Shown one piece after another: positions 11,995-31,526 of a stretch of DNA of 64,000 nt. The stretch covers positions 673,328-737,327 of the forward strand of contig JAINUF010000028.1 of the NCBI GenBank assembly GCA_029718625.1, in the 5' to 3' direction. The stretch's first letter is position 1, and the number at the start of each line of letters is the position of its first letter. Below the pieces are notes generated by a model. That model searched no databases. It was not told the origin of the DNA and was given only the letters and a program-made list of their open reading frames with translations. The position numbers and the translations under genes are program-made. The stretch comes from Synaphobranchus kaupii. Lineage: Eukaryota > Chordata > Actinopteri > Anguilliformes > Synaphobranchidae.

Positions 11995-13905
11995 AATCTG
12001 CGTATAATGCTTCATATCTCTATATTTAATCTGCGTATAATGCTTCATATCTCTATATTTAATCTGCGTATAATGCTTCATATCTCTATATTTAATCTGC
12101 TTATAATGCTTCATATCTCTATATTTAATCTTCTTATAATGCTTTATATTTCTATATTTAATCTGCGTATAATGCTTCATATCTCTATATTTAATCTGCT
12201 TATAATGCTTCATATCTCTATATTTAATCTTCTTATAATGCTTTATATTTCTATATTTAATCTGCGTATAATGCTTCATATCTCTATATTTAATCTTCTT
12301 ATAATGCTTCATATCTCTATATTTAATCTGCATATAATGTTTCATATCTCTATATTTAATCTGTTTATAATGCTTCATATCTCTATATTTAATCTGCATA
12401 TAATGCTTCATATCTCTATATTTAATCTGCGTATAATGCTTCATATCTCTATATTTAATCTGCGTATAATGCTTCATATCTCTATATTTAATCTGCGTAT
12501 AATGCTTCATATCTCTATATTTAATCTTCTTATAATGCTTCATATCTCTATATTTAATCTGCATATAATGCTTCATATCTCTATATTTAATCTGCATATA
12601 ATGCTTCATATCTCTATATTTAATCTGCATATAATGCTTCATATCTCTATATTTAATCTTCTTATAATGCTTCATATCTCTATATTTAATCTGCATATAA
12701 TGTTTCATATCTCTATATTTAATCTGTTTATAATGCTTCATATCTCTATATTTAATCTGCATATAATGCTTCATATCTCTATATTTAATCTGTGTATAAT
12801 GCTTCATATCTCTATATTTAATCTGCGTATAATGCTTCATATCTCTATATTTAATCTGCGTATAATGCTTCATATCTCTATATTTAATCTTCTTATAATG
12901 CTTCATATCTCTATATTTAATCTGCATATAATGCTTCATATCTCTATATTTAATCTGCATATAATGCTTCATATCTCTATATTTAATCTGCTTATAATGC
13001 TTCATATCTCTATATTTAATCTTCTTATAATGCTTTATATTTCTATATTTAATCTGCGTATAATGCTTCATATCTCTATATTTAATCTGCTTATAATGCT
13101 TCATATCTCTATATTTAATCTTCTTATAATGCTTTATATTTCTATATTTAATCTGCGTATAATGCTTCATATCTCTATATTTAATCTTCTTATAATGCTT
13201 CATATCTCTATATTTAATCTGCATATAATGTTTCATATCTCTATATTTAATCTGTTTATAATGCTTCATATCTCTATATTTAATCTGCATATAATGCTTC
13301 ATATCTCTATATTTAATCTGCGTATAATGCTTCATATCTCTATATTTAATCTGCGTATAATGCTTCATATCTCTATATTTAATCTGCGTATAATGCTTCA
13401 TATCTCTATATTTAATCTTCTTATAATGCTTCATATCTCTATATTTAATCTGCATATAATGCTTCATATCTCTATATTTAATCTGCATATAATGCTTCAT
13501 ATCTCTATATTTAATCTGCATATAATGCTTCATATCTCTATATTTAATCTTCTTATAATGCTTCATATCTCTATATTTAATCTGCATATAATGTTTCATA
13601 TCTCTATATTTAATCTGTTTATAATGCTTCATATCTCTATATTTAATCTGCATATAATGCTTCATATCTCTATATTTAATCTGCGTATAATGCTTCATAT
13701 CTCTATATTTAATCTGCGTATAATGCTTCATATCTCTATATTTAATCTGCGTATAATGCTTCATATCTCTATATTTAATCTTCTTATAATGCTTCATATC
13801 TCTATATTTAATCTGCATATAATGCTTCATATCTCTATATTTAATCTGCATATAATGCTTCATATCTCTATATTTAATCTGCATATAATGCTTCATATCC
13901 CTATA
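11995..13905. repeat. 33-bp minisatellite, about 58 copies, with 891-bp higher-order repeat
   Basis: The unit CTGCGTATAATGCTTCATAT plus CTCTATATTTAAT is 33 bp, a multiple of 3, so long artefactual frames stay open on both strands. Variant units (CTTC, CTGT, CTGC with C/G/T; TTTATATTTC) occur in a fixed order. The TTTATATTTC variant pair at 12141 and 12240 recurs exactly 891 bp (27 units) later at 13032 and 13131. An 11-unit (363 bp) sub-pattern is nested within. Two seed-like units occur at 11690-11750, separated from the array by the tRNA-related repeat. Confidence 0.95.
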
Positions 13906-14062
13906 CTTTTTATATTTATTTATATATTATTATTATATATACAGTATATACGTACTTACATACTTGCATCATATCTCTATATTTATAAAGCCTCTCAGAG
14001 TAGAACTGGTGACTGGATCAGGCTTTCCCTGTTCATTTCCTTGTAAGACTTTTAAAATGTTC

Positions 14063-14212
14063 TTTATTTACCCTTTATTTAACCAGGTGAGTCCCAATGA
14101 GATTACAGGATCTCTTTACCCTTTATTTAACCAGGTGAGTCCCAATGAGATTACAGGATCTCTTTACCCTTTATTTAACCAGGTGAGTCCCATTGAGATT
14201 ACAGGATCTCTT
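14063..14212. repeat. 48-bp tandem triplicate of a fish interspersed repeat
   Basis: Three copies of CTTTATTTAACCAGGTGAGT CCCAATGAGATTACAGGATC. The motif TTTATTTAACCAGGTRAGTC is a common dispersed teleost repeat, so this is a local amplification of one. Confidence 0.9.
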
Positions 14213-14657
14213 TTTCGAGGGAGCCCTGGCCAAGATAGCAGCAATACAGTGTTGCAAACAACATAAAAAACGAACATTAAAAACAGTAGTAAAACATACA
14301 GTAGACGCTCATAGGATCCTATGCCTAAGAAGATAGACAGGAGGAAACAGAATCTAGCTAAGGAAGCAATTAGATTCCAATAGAATCTGCCTCCAAACCT
14401 TTCACTACATTAAGACAAAACTGATCTAAGATCAACACACCTCTTCTGATTAATGTTTAATGAATGCAGGCCCATTTTTCCACAATTTATATAGCATTGG
14501 AAGCTGTCATGTCTGAAAAGCCCCTTCCTGACTGTGTTTCTCCGGGACTCCTCCGTCTAGCGCTGTGAGCCCTCAATTACAGCATCTGTGATGAATTTGT
14601 TTTTGACGTGCAACTGCGCGTGTTGACGGGACGCTTTTGCACGTGGAAGACGGTCAC

Positions 14658-14879
14658 CTTGGCTGTCCCGGGAGAGCTTTTCGGCGGTGTCCCAGTGCTC
14701 GTAGCTGCGCAGGACGTTGCTGGTGATGTTGACCGTGGCTGGCGGCCATGTGGTGGATGCGCTGGGGGATGGTGACACTACCGCAGGAGGAGGAGCCAAC
14801 CGGACCGCCGCCGCCACTGCTGCTGACGGAGCTGACCGGGGACGGGCTTAGGGACATGGGCGATGGAGTCCCCGTGCTC
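14658..14879 (-). CDS. aff2/aff3: AFF-family gene exon, C-terminal homology domain, with 1-bp frameshift
   Basis: Acceptor GTTTCAG precedes G|AGC ACG GGG. The frame reads STGTPSPMSLSPSPVSSVSS, a serine/glycine linker, then SVTIPQRIHHMAASH. There it breaks; the next frame continues VNITSNVLRSYEHWDTAEKL SRDSQ to the donor CAAG|GTGACC. The expected codons are CAC GTC AAC, but the window has CACGGTCAAC, one extra G on the minus strand (C at 14733/14734 on plus). The exon is 222 bp; 221 would satisfy both flanking phases (1 + 73 codons + 1). Because everything else is intact, a consensus error or a recent mutation is more likely than an old pseudogene. Confidence 0.9.
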
Positions 14880-15550
14880 CTGAAACGAGGAGGCCAGCTG
14901 AGGGTGAGGAACCGCATACCGCTGCTCTGCACGCCTATACAGCGCATACTATTATGCATGTCTAGCAAAGGCTCATTTATTTATAGAGTAAAAGGCAAAG
15001 CACATTTTTGTTTCTTAATACCATGTGTGTAATTCATGCTCTGAGACTGGATTTTACTCACTCCAGCGGAAATGTTTATTTTGGGAAAATTACAGGGGAC
15101 ATGCTGTGAATCCATTTACAGGTGCTTACTAAGCGTCTAACATTAAGGGAACATCAGGAATACGTATTTAAACATTCAGATCCATATCTTTACGTAACGC
15201 AGCTACCTGAGCAATTCAAATTCTGACTGTTGAAGCAGGTGATATCTGAGGAGTGCACTAACATCAATCCTAGTGTGTTTTTTCCTGAAGGACAGAGTGT
15301 AATACTGTTAAGGAAATCAATATTGTTCATAGTTTCCCCCCTTGGCTTCCGCGCTCCTGGGTGGTCTCCGCATGGTCAGCCTTTATCCTTTACATCTTGT
15401 GTATTTAGCCAATAACACTCTTTCATCAGGCTTAACTGTTAATCAGCAGCGCCGATTTGACCTGCCTGACTGTAAAACCAGACACTTATGCCCCAAATTC
15501 CTGTGGGCCAGCTCCAGGCGTACATCGGTGGAAATATTCATCAGTCATTC

Positions 15551-16913
15551 TGTCATGGGGCGTGACGTGTGAGGTCGGGAGGAGCCAAACGCAGCAAGGG
15601 GAATCATTAAGCCCTTAGGCCACTAAGGCGGGATACCCCACAGAAAAGGGAAGGAGACAAGACAAGGAACACAAACACACCATAGCTACAGACCGGCTCA
15701 CTGATACACCAGAGCCAGGAATATAACGCCCTGTCTCGATAACGAGACGCATACGAACAGGCGAGTAGCACAATGGCACAAACACACACAACAAATAACA
15801 CACAGAATAAATACTTGATGAGATAGGGGGCGACGGAACAGAGATAACGTTCCGAGGCTACTTTCATTAGCTAGCAGTCAAATGCAGCAAACAGACCTGG
15901 GGTAAACACCCGATCTCCCAGGAGAGAGAAACATTTTACAGGTGAGCCGACGGAACACCGTTGTCCCAATGCTTTACCAGCAAAAATGACAAGCTAACAA
16001 TAGAGCCACGCCCTAATCTCTCAAACGGGAGGAATGAACGTAACGAGGCGAAATGGAACAGAGAGCTAATGTTCCGAGGCTATTATCAGAAACACGCAGT
16101 CAAAACACAACACGTCCACAACATCGCCCAAGCTCCACATAAGGAGACAACACACCCGGAGAACGAAACAGAACAACAGTTCACAACAAAATCGTCTCAC
16201 AGGCAAAAAGGGCGAACAGGAGAGCTGCAACAAAAGACCTACGCCAACATAATAGCACGACAGCCTCTCAATACAAACAAAAACCCTGACTCACAACAAA
16301 GGGGAACGTATTCCACGAGAAGGAGACAACAGGGAATAAACGTACCAAGCTACTAACTGGCTTACCGTAACCCGGAAATGAGGAGCTAAAACGCCAGGTA
16401 TCTCAATAAGAAAACCAATCTAAAGGCGAACAAATGGACCAGAGAAACTGCTACTCTATCGAATCCCCTATGGGAAGACGTGCCGAAGGGCGAATAGAAC
16501 TAAAGTTCCCCAACAGAATCGCACAAATCTCCATACACGGAGATTAAGCACAACAACGCGAAATAGAGCAGAGATTTACGGTCCCAAACACCTACGAGAT
16601 AATCAACCACCTAAGCCAGCTAGAAATAAGCCCTGCCCCCTACGAAGAGACGCTAAAATCGGCGAGTAGCCAAAATGGTACGAGCACTCACAGCCAACAA
16701 TACACCACAATACAAAACAATTAACAATCAATGTAGAAGCCCCCGAATGAAGAGAACGGTAGGCTTATATAGCTCTCAGTGACCACGAACAGGTGTAAAC
16801 GTTAACAGAAACTCCACCCACTCAGCAGGACGGAGCAAGCATCTACCAAAAGGGCAGCGCCCTCGCGTGGCCACTGAGGAAAACGACCGCAAAGAGAAAC
16901 AGGGTTCAAAACA
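15551..16913. mobile_element. Solo-LTR-like insertion, 1363 bp, TSD CATTC
   Basis: The segment starts TGTCATGGGGCGTGACG and ends GGGTTCAAAACA, with CATTC directly repeated at 15546-15550 and 16914-16918. TG...CA ends plus a 5-bp duplication are the signature of LTR retroelement integration. It is homologous, inverted, to 61113-62945. No protein-coding region is recognisable. Because I see no internal retroviral genes, a solo LTR is the simplest reading. Confidence 0.7.
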
Positions 16914-16944
16914 CATTCAGCGCAAAAAACGCAAACAAGCACAC

Positions 16945-17090
16945 TCTAGGTCCTGTAATTCAGACTCTAGGTCCTGTAATTCAGACTCTAGGTCCTGTAA
17001 TTCAGACTCTAGGTCCTGTAATTCAGACTCTAGGTCCTGTAATTCAGACTCTAGGTCCTGTAATTCAGACTCTAGGTCCTGTAATTCAGA
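16945..17090. repeat. 21-bp tandem repeat, 7 copies
   Basis: Unit CTAGGTCCTGTAATTCAGAC T; multiple of 3, which explains the open frames with DSRSCNS repeats. They are not a gene. Confidence 0.95.
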
Positions 17091-17324
17091 AATAAATTGG
17101 AACTCGTTTGTGAACTTAAAATCATGTCCTTTCTCAACAGCAGTCTGTTCATTTACCCGGCTCGTTGGGGTTCTACTCAAATAAACAATCCCCTATATGG
17201 ATGAAAAATGGAAATAACCCATGACTGATGATTGTTGACGACACAAAAAAAACAAAAAAAACAAGTTACTCCAGCAAGCTGGAGTGAAATTGTAATGTCG
17301 ATTGCAGTCGCAGCATGTGGAGCA

Positions 17325-19335
17325 GGCACTACAATGGAGGATTCAGCTTATTTCAGTGCAGTGTACTAGCTTAGGCACTGCAATGGAGGATTCAGCTTAT
17401 TGCAGTGCAGTGTACTAGCTTAGGCACTGCAATGGAGGATTCAGCTTATTGCAGTGCAGTGTACACGCTTAGGCACTGCAATGGAGGATTCAGCTTATTG
17501 CAGTGCAGTGTACACGCTTAGGCACTGCAATGGAGGATTCATCTTATTGCAGTGCAGTGTACTAGCTTAGGCACTGCAATGGAGGATTCAGCTTATTGCA
17601 GTGCAGTGTACTAGTTTAGGCACTGCAATGGAGGATTCAGCTTATTGCAGTGCAGTGTACACGCTTAGGCACTGCAATGGAGGATTCAGCTTATTGCAGT
17701 GCAGTGTACACGCTTAGGCACTGCAATGGAGGATTCATCTTATTGCAGTGCAGTGTACTAGCTTAGGCACTGCAATGGAGGATTCATCTTATTGCAGTGC
17801 AGTGTACTAGCTTAGGCACTGCAATGGAGGATTCATCTTATTGCAGTGCAGTGTACACGCTTAGGCACTGCAATGGAGGATTCATCTTATTGCAGTGCAG
17901 TGTACTAGCTTAGGCACTGCAATGGAGGATTCATCTTATTGCAGTGCAGTGTACATGCTTAGGCACTGCAATGGAGGATTCATCTTATTGCAGTGCAGTG
18001 TACACGCTTAGGCACTGCAATGGAGGATTCATCTTATTGCAGTGCAGTGTACTAGCTTAGGCACTGCAATGGAGGATTCATCTTATTGCAGTGCAGTGTA
18101 CTAGCTTAGGCACTGCAATGGAGGATTCATCTTATTGCAGTGCAGTGTACACGCTTAGGCACTGCAATGGAGGATTCATCTTATTGCAGTGCAGTGTACT
18201 AGCTTAGGCACTGCAATGGAGGATTCATCTTATTGCAGTGCAGTGTACACGCTTAGGCACTGCAATGGAGGATTCATCTTATTGCAGTGCAGTGTACACG
18301 CTTAGGCACTGCAATGGAGGATTCATCTTATTGCAGTGCAGTGTACACGCTTAGGCACTGCAATGGAGGATTCATCTTATTGCAGTGCAGTGTACACACT
18401 TAGGCACTGCAATGGAGGATTCAGCTTATTTCAGTGCAGTGTACAAGCTTAGGCACTGCAATGGAGGATTCATCTTATTGCAGTGCAGTGTACACGCTTA
18501 GGCACTGCAATGGAGGATTCATCTTATTGCAGTGCAGTGTACACGCTTAGGCACTGCAATGGAGGATTCAGCTTATTGCAGTGCAGTGTACACGCTTAGG
18601 CACTGCAATGGAGGATTCATCTTATTGCAGTGCAGTGTACACGCTTAGGCACTGCAATGGAGGATTCAGCTTATTGCAGTGCAGTGTACACGCTTAGGCA
18701 CTGCGATGGAGGATTCATCTTATTGCAGTGCAGTGTACACGCTTAGGCACTGCAATGGAGGATTCAGCTTATTGCAGTGCAGTGTACACGCTTACGCACT
18801 GCGATGGAGGATTCATCTTATTGCAGTGCAGTGGTACACGCTTAGGCACTGCAATGGAGGATTCATCTTATTGCAGTGCAGTGTACACGCTTAGGCACTG
18901 CAATGGAGGATTCATCTTATTGCAGTGCAGTGTACACGCTTAGGCACTGCAATGGAGGATTCATCTTATTGCAGTGCAGTGTACACGCTTAGGCACTGCA
19001 ATGGAGGATTCAGCTTATTGCAGTGCAGTGTACACGCTTAGGCACTGCAATGGAGGATTCATCTTATTGCAGTGCAGTGTACACGCTTAGGCACTGCAAT
19101 GGAGGATTCAGCTTATTGTAGTGCAGTGTACACGCTTAGGCACTGCAATGGAGGATTCATCTTATTGCAGTGCAGTGTACACGCTTAGGCACTGCAATGG
19201 ATGATTCAGCTTATTGCAGTGCAGTGTACACGCTTAGGCACTGCGATGGAGGATTCATCTTATTGCAGTGCAGTGTACACGCTTAGGCACTGCAATGGAG
19301 GATTCAGCTTATTGCAGTGCAGTGTACACGCTTAG
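17325..19335. repeat. 49-bp minisatellite, 41 copies, each able to form a hairpin
   Basis: The unit GGCACTGCAATGGAGGATTC ATCTTATTGCAGTGCAGTGT ACACGCTTA contains GCACTGCAAT and its exact inverse ATTGCAGTGC 14 bases later, so every unit can form a 10-bp stem. Variation is limited to a few sites (AGCTTA/ATCTTA; ACACGC/ACTAGC). One unit near 18832 has an extra G. Confidence 0.95.
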
Positions 19336-19421
19336 GTTTCCATGATACGCAAAAGGGTGGGACGAGTGTGTGAACTGTTAATCTCAATATGTAGCCTCAG
19401 GGCTGGTCAGTGCGGACCTAA

Positions 19422-20091
19422 CGCCTAGTCTAGACCACAGCCGTCACGTCACCATCACGCGAGCGTCGCGCTCACGTAACAACAGCGTTAACGCGTCCCT
19501 GAAGCGACTGTCTATACAGCTTCCGTATTGCCCGCGCATTTCTTTGCGTTCAGGTTGCTGCTTTCAGCAAACTTGGTGCAAAAGAGGTGTGTTTTGACCG
19601 CTAGATGATGAACCACAATAAACAATGTTTCCCCCAGATAATCATATAGGCTCTGATAAAGATATACAATAATAATAACTTTATTTGTATACCACTTTTC
19701 AAAACTGATTACACAATACAGAATCAATAAATAAACCGGGAGAAAACATGCCATCGGAAATAATGAAAACAAAGAACGAGGTCAGATAATAAGCTAATAT
19801 GATAAAAGTTTAATGATTACAATGATAAAATGACAACAACCCGAAGTTTGACATGTATTAAGTGCCTTTTTATTTGGCATCAACCTGCCGTTTTACACGC
19901 GTATTGTCGAAAAAATAGACTTGAAGCGTAAATAAAGGCTTCAGGTTGCTTTACGCTCGTGAGACGGAGCTGAGACGCGAGCCTGCATGGAGCCGGTGCA
20001 GACAGCTGCATAGATTAAAATAAGAGCGTTTCTGCTCCGAGAGAAGGACGTCTACAAAACGCAGCTAAAATGCGTCTGGTCTAGACTAGGC
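19422..20091. mobile_element. Inverted-repeat non-autonomous DNA element, about 670 bp
   Basis: Left end CGCCTAGTCTAGACCACAGC and right end GCGTCTGGTCTAGACTAGGC are inverted copies. The interior is GC-richer than its surroundings and non-coding. Flanks (CTAA/TTAA) do not give a clear duplication, so the superfamily is uncertain. Confidence 0.6.
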
Positions 20092-20389
20092 TTAAGGGCC
20101 AGAGGGAGACAGGAATCTTGAGTTGTTTTAACAGCCTTCCTTCCCAGACCTGGGCTGGTGGCCGAGGCTTGGCTGGGAGAGCGCTAGGTTAGCTCTTCTG
20201 CGTGCTCCTTTTGCCCATCCATCGCCTGGATGCACGGCATGCCGAGTCACGCATCACAGAGCAACATGTCATCCCAGGGGAATAATGCTCTGGGTTCGGC
20301 TGGCCGAGAGGCTGTTTCATCTCAAGGTGCTAGTCCTGGTCCAGGTCTGAGGCTAAAAGTTCTACTCTGTCCCATGGTGGACTGGAACT

Positions 20390-20784
20390 AGGGCTGGGTA
20401 TCGTTTGAAATTTTTAGATAATGGTCCCGATACCAATACCTGGTGTTCGATGTCGATGCCGAATCGATACTTTTTACGATACCTTTCTTTGCTAACAAAA
20501 TAAGCCGAAACCTCTCAAATGCTTCAGTGTTTAATGTTGTCAACTCAAACAGCTGTATAAAAATGAAGAAAATTATGCTTTAAATCAAGAAAAAAAACAA
20601 GAAAGAGTTCCCCTGGTGGGGCTAAAGATTTGGTACTTAACAGATAATTTTAGAAATTTTTGCCAAAAAGTACCGAAAATTGGCCCCAAATACTTTTTCG
20701 ATACTCGGACAGTTTTCGATACTCGGTGCTACGGACATGATTCGGTCGCTGCTCAAAAAGTATTGAGGTTCGATACCCAGCCTT
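20390..20784. mobile_element. hAT-like MITE (GGGCTGGGTATCG ends)
   Basis: Ends AGGGCTGGGTATCG and CGATACCCAGCCTTA are inverted; inner sequence also pairs (GATACC, TCGATAC). CTGGAAC lies on both outer sides, a 7-8 bp duplication consistent with hAT. This terminus is a frequent teleost dispersed repeat. Confidence 0.7.
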
Positions 20785-20849
20785 AGCTGGAACTAATGTA
20801 AAAAAAAAAACTTCACAAGGAAAGACAACCTATGTTTACATTACACTGC

Positions 20850-21020
20850 TTGCATTATTCGTACACCCAATCTACTTTACACAGCTGGATATTTACTGAA
20901 GCGAGTCAGGTTAAGTACTTTGCTCAGGGGTACATCGGCAGCGCCCCACCCGGGAATTAAACATATAACCTTGGAGACGCGAGCCCAGTCTCCTAACGAT
21001 AGCACAACGCCACTGCCCAT
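20850..21020. repeat. tRNA-related interspersed repeat, diverged copy
   Basis: ACAGCTGGATATTTACTGAA ...GGTTAAGTACTTTGCTCAGG GGTACATCGGCAGCG matches the central part of 11757-11977 and ends in a tRNA-like CTCCTAACGATAGCACAACG. Confidence 0.65.
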
Positions 21021-21072
21021 GATCATGGTAATCTATTTGGCAGTGGGAGTTTCATTCAATCACGGCACATAC

Positions 21073-21619
21073 AGTACTGTGCAAAAGTCTTAGGCACCCT
21101 AGAATAATAATTTTTTTTTTTTCTTAGATGTTTATTTTTTGTCTTCTGCATTAGTATGTCAGTAGAAAAACACACGTGAAGATTTCAAAACATTCATTTT
21201 CCAAAAATGTAATTGAACTATCTTCAGCGAAAAGATGAACAAGGAGTTCTGTAACAGATAGTATGGCCTCCACAGAGCCCTCATCTCAACATCACCGAGG
21301 CTGTCTGGGATTACCTGGACAGACAGAAGCAAGCAAGACAGCCAAAGTCTGCAGAAGAACTGTGGCAAGTTCTCCAAGATGCTTGGAACAACCTACCAGC
21401 TGATTTTCTTATAAAACTGCACGTTAGTGTACCTAAGAGAACTGATGCAGTTTTAAAGGGTGGTCACACCAAATATTGATTTGATTTAGTTTTTTACTGT
21501 TTACTGCTTTTTATAGTCAATTGTTTGATATTTAGAAACTTTTAATTTCTTTATTCTTGAAAGCATCTTCACTTTACAGAATATTTTCACATGTGCCTAA
21601 GACTTTTGCACAGTAGTGT
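21073..21619 (+). mobile_element. Internally deleted Tc1/mariner element
   Basis: Inverted ends CAGTACTGTGCAAAAGTCTT and AAGACTTTTGCACAGTAGTG lie next to TA. The element is about 545 bp against about 1.3-1.6 kb for complete Tc1 elements. It retains only the C-terminal transposase coding (21264-21479). Confidence 0.8.
21264..21479 (+). pseudogene. Tc1 transposase C-terminal remnant
   Basis: The plus-strand frame reads WPPQSPHLNITEAVWDYLDR, then a 51-residue tail finishing GGHTKY and TGA. The WPPQSPDLN.IE.(V/L)W motif carries the second catalytic acid of Tc1 DDE transposases; here that D is H, an inactivating change. The N-terminal two thirds are absent. Confidence 0.85.
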
Positions 21620-21763
21620 ATATCAAGGTAATTGTCGTCGTCATTCATGTGGCCTTTGGGATAAGCAGAGACACAAATGGTACATGGCTATATATGAATA
21701 TATATATATATATATATGAATCATGTGGATCAGAATGGAGATGCACTGTAAATCTAAACTTAC

Positions 21764-21813
21764 TTCCCGTTGGTCCCCCATGGTGAAGGTGCTTGAGAAT
21801 TCTTCGCTGAATT
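21764..21813 (-). CDS. aff2/aff3: AFF-family gene, 50-bp exon
   Basis: Acceptor TTTTCGTTTCAG, then AAT TCA GCG AAG: NSAKNSQAPSPWGTNG plus AA, donor GTAAGT. The AA joins the G of the next exon to give lysine. NSSK.(A/V)(A)QAPSPW is the conserved linker after the first helical half of the AFF C-terminal homology domain. Phase 0 at the start fits the previous exon's end. Confidence 0.92.
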
Positions 21814-22103
21814 CTGAAACGAAAAGGCTCGTCAAAGTCATCAGGTTCATAGTCATGCACATTGTACCAGTCACGGACGCTAAACAAACAGGCACAAACG
21901 GCAAACTGACAGCTGTATTAGTTTCCTGTTTATCCACAGTGTAACATGACATCTCACGCAGATAATTGATGCAGGAAATGAGTATACAAGCTGAGAAAAT
22001 TAATGGCTTTTAATAACTGAGGATGAAAAATTAACGAGTTATCCAAAGAGATATAAATTAGATTTAGACACAAAGCTGCTTTATGGGCCTTGCACTATAT
22101 TTA

Positions 22104-29877
<7,774 letters not shown>

Positions 29878-29949
29878 CACAAAACTGCTAGTTTCTTCTC
29901 AGCCACAGTGGCTGAATGACTAGTGAAGTTCTTTAACCGCATCGCATAC
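29878..29949 (-). CDS. aff2/aff3: AFF-family gene, 72-bp exon
   Basis: Acceptor TTTTTTCGAAG, then G TAT GCG ATG: YAMRLKNFTSHSATVAEKKL AVL plus TG, donor GTAAGT. The leading G completes CGG (Arg). YAMRLK, a variable loop, then KKLAVLC is a recognisable AFF block. The acceptor AAG is weaker than the usual CAG/TAG, but phase and homology leave no alternative. Confidence 0.92.
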
Positions 29950-30351
29950 CTTCGAAAAAACAAAAACAACTCTTAATGCCGCTTAAACAGGACTGCATTT
30001 CCCAAGAGCGAGCACGACAAGAGCGAGCGCATGACAAATCAAAAGATTAGGCGCCTGGTGACAGCTGCAGCCACTCCTTCTCACGGCTCAGCTCAGCTTG
30101 AACCTCCTGCCAATATAGTATGTCATACATTTTTCAATAAAACATTCTATCTATTCAATCTCTATTGGCAATGATTTGCCGGAGAAGTCTGTCCGTTTTA
30201 AGTTACATTGACATTATTAGAGCGAGGGTACCTAGTCCCTTCACTTCTGCATGGCGTTGATCAGTATGTAACCATGATTCCCCCTGTTTTTTAATCATGG
30301 TAGGTTGGAGTATCAGGCTGGGTGAGGGAAAGGGGCGGGGCAAATATTAAC
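29950..30351 (-). other. AFF intron (402 bp)
   Basis: Donor CG|GTTAAT, acceptor CGAAG. Nothing else recognised. Confidence 0.85.
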
Positions 30352-30488
30352 CGGATGAGCTCCACTGTTTCCGAGTACATGGTGTACGGTGATTTGGCCT
30401 CTAACGGGTCCCGCTCCATGGCGTTGCCACACTCGATGAAAGAGAGAGCGCCGTCGGCGTAATTAACGGCCTTGCCGAACTTCTCCAG
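30352..30488 (-). CDS. aff2/aff3: AFF-family gene, 137-bp exon
   Basis: Acceptor CACCTTACAG, then [45 protein letters not shown] plus [23 protein letters not shown] is a signature of the FMR2/LAF4 branch of AFF proteins rather than of AFF1 or AFF4 as I recall them. It is the core of the helical C-terminal homology domain. The donor GTTAAT is weak, but the two leftover bases CG combine with G to give Arg. Confidence 0.96.
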
Positions 30489-31526
30489 CTGTAAGGTGAG
30501 AGAACGGACAAAAGGCAGTTAGACATATCAACCTGAGATGAAAACATGCAAGTGGTTCTTAAAAGCACCACACTTGTAAAAAAAAAAAAAAAAAACGCAC
30601 AATACGCAAACTTCATCACCCAAAGCAAAAACGAAGAAGAGGGTTAACTGAAGGGTCACACAGACATTTTTTCCTGTTTTATTAATCCTGAAGGCCATTA
30701 CAGGGCAATTGATTTGCCCCTTTACTCATTCACCCCTATCAGTCTAAACCCATAAGAAAAAACAAAAAAAACGCGTTATCACATTACTCAACCCTCGCCA
30801 CCAAGCACACATCCTTGTCGGCACAGGGCGGTAAAAATTGATTTGCAGGCCGCTCTCCTCTGAGATCAACACTTCCTGCAGGTCCTACACTTCTAAAGTA
30901 AGCTTTTTTTTGTTGTTGCAAGGGCCTGGCTGATGGAAGATTCAATACGTGTCTCTGCACTGATTGCAGTCGTGTACCGTTACACACACAATCAGTTCAC
31001 CTCACTCTGTATTCAAGGCCACTTTTCTTCCCAAACCTAGATTTATGGTCATATGATGTAACTTTCAATAAAGGACAATGTCTGGAAACATAATTGCCGG
31101 AATCCAATTATTGGTATAAAGTATAAATCAAGTGAGGCGAGACGCGCTGAGGGTACTGAAGAGCTACGTGAGAGCTTCCACTGCTTCATAATCTCTCTCC
31201 AAGCCACACACAGGGACTTCCATGGAGTGCTTCCAAAAACAAATGGCCGCCTTCTCGCCATTTCTTGTTATTTTAATAATCAAATCAATAGCTTGCATTT
31301 CATATTTAAAAGTGGTAATTCTGAGATTTTGATTTCTGCTCATTTAAACCACAGAATACACATTAGGTTACACACAGTCCCTGCAGAACAGATCAGATAA
31401 GATAAAAAAAAGGTTTCAGAGATAAGTGCAGAAATTCCATAAAATATGTTATATGAATGTTCAGTAAATCATAAACTGTTAACCTTGGCAGGTAAAAAAC
31501 CGAAAGATAAAAATGACTAGGTTTAC
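30489..31526 (-). other. AFF intron (1.0 kb)
   Basis: Donor CTG|GTAAAC, acceptor CTTACAG. Contains a poly(A) run at 30578-30595; otherwise unremarkable. Confidence 0.85.

Larger units (their letters stand above)
9929..14657 (-). other. AFF intron before the terminal exon (4.7 kb)
   Basis: Donor AAG|GTGACC at its upstream end, acceptor CTGCAG at 9929-9934. It contains a tRNA-related interspersed repeat (11757-11977), the 33-bp minisatellite (11995-13905), and a 48-bp triplicate (14063-14212). The rest is unremarkable unique or old repeat-like sequence, including a fragment at 10735-10860 with the motif TAAGGGCCGGTGTGGGTGCA seen in many fish repeats. Confidence 0.8.
14880..21763 (-). other. 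AFF intron (6.9 kb) rich in repeats
   Basis: Donor GGGAA|GTAAGT, acceptor TTTCAG. It contains a solo-LTR-like insertion (15551-16913), a 21-bp repeat (16945-17090), the 49-bp hairpin array (17325-19335), an inverted-repeat element (19422-20091), a hAT-like MITE (20390-20784), a tRNA-related repeat (20850-21020) and a deleted Tc1 element (21073-21619). No exon-like sequence was recognised within it. Confidence 0.8.

Noticed and set aside
12007..14046. 638- and 679-residue open frames on both strands
   Set aside because: They are produced by the 33-bp (11-codon) minisatellite; the peptides are perfect repeats with no conserved family and both strands are open.
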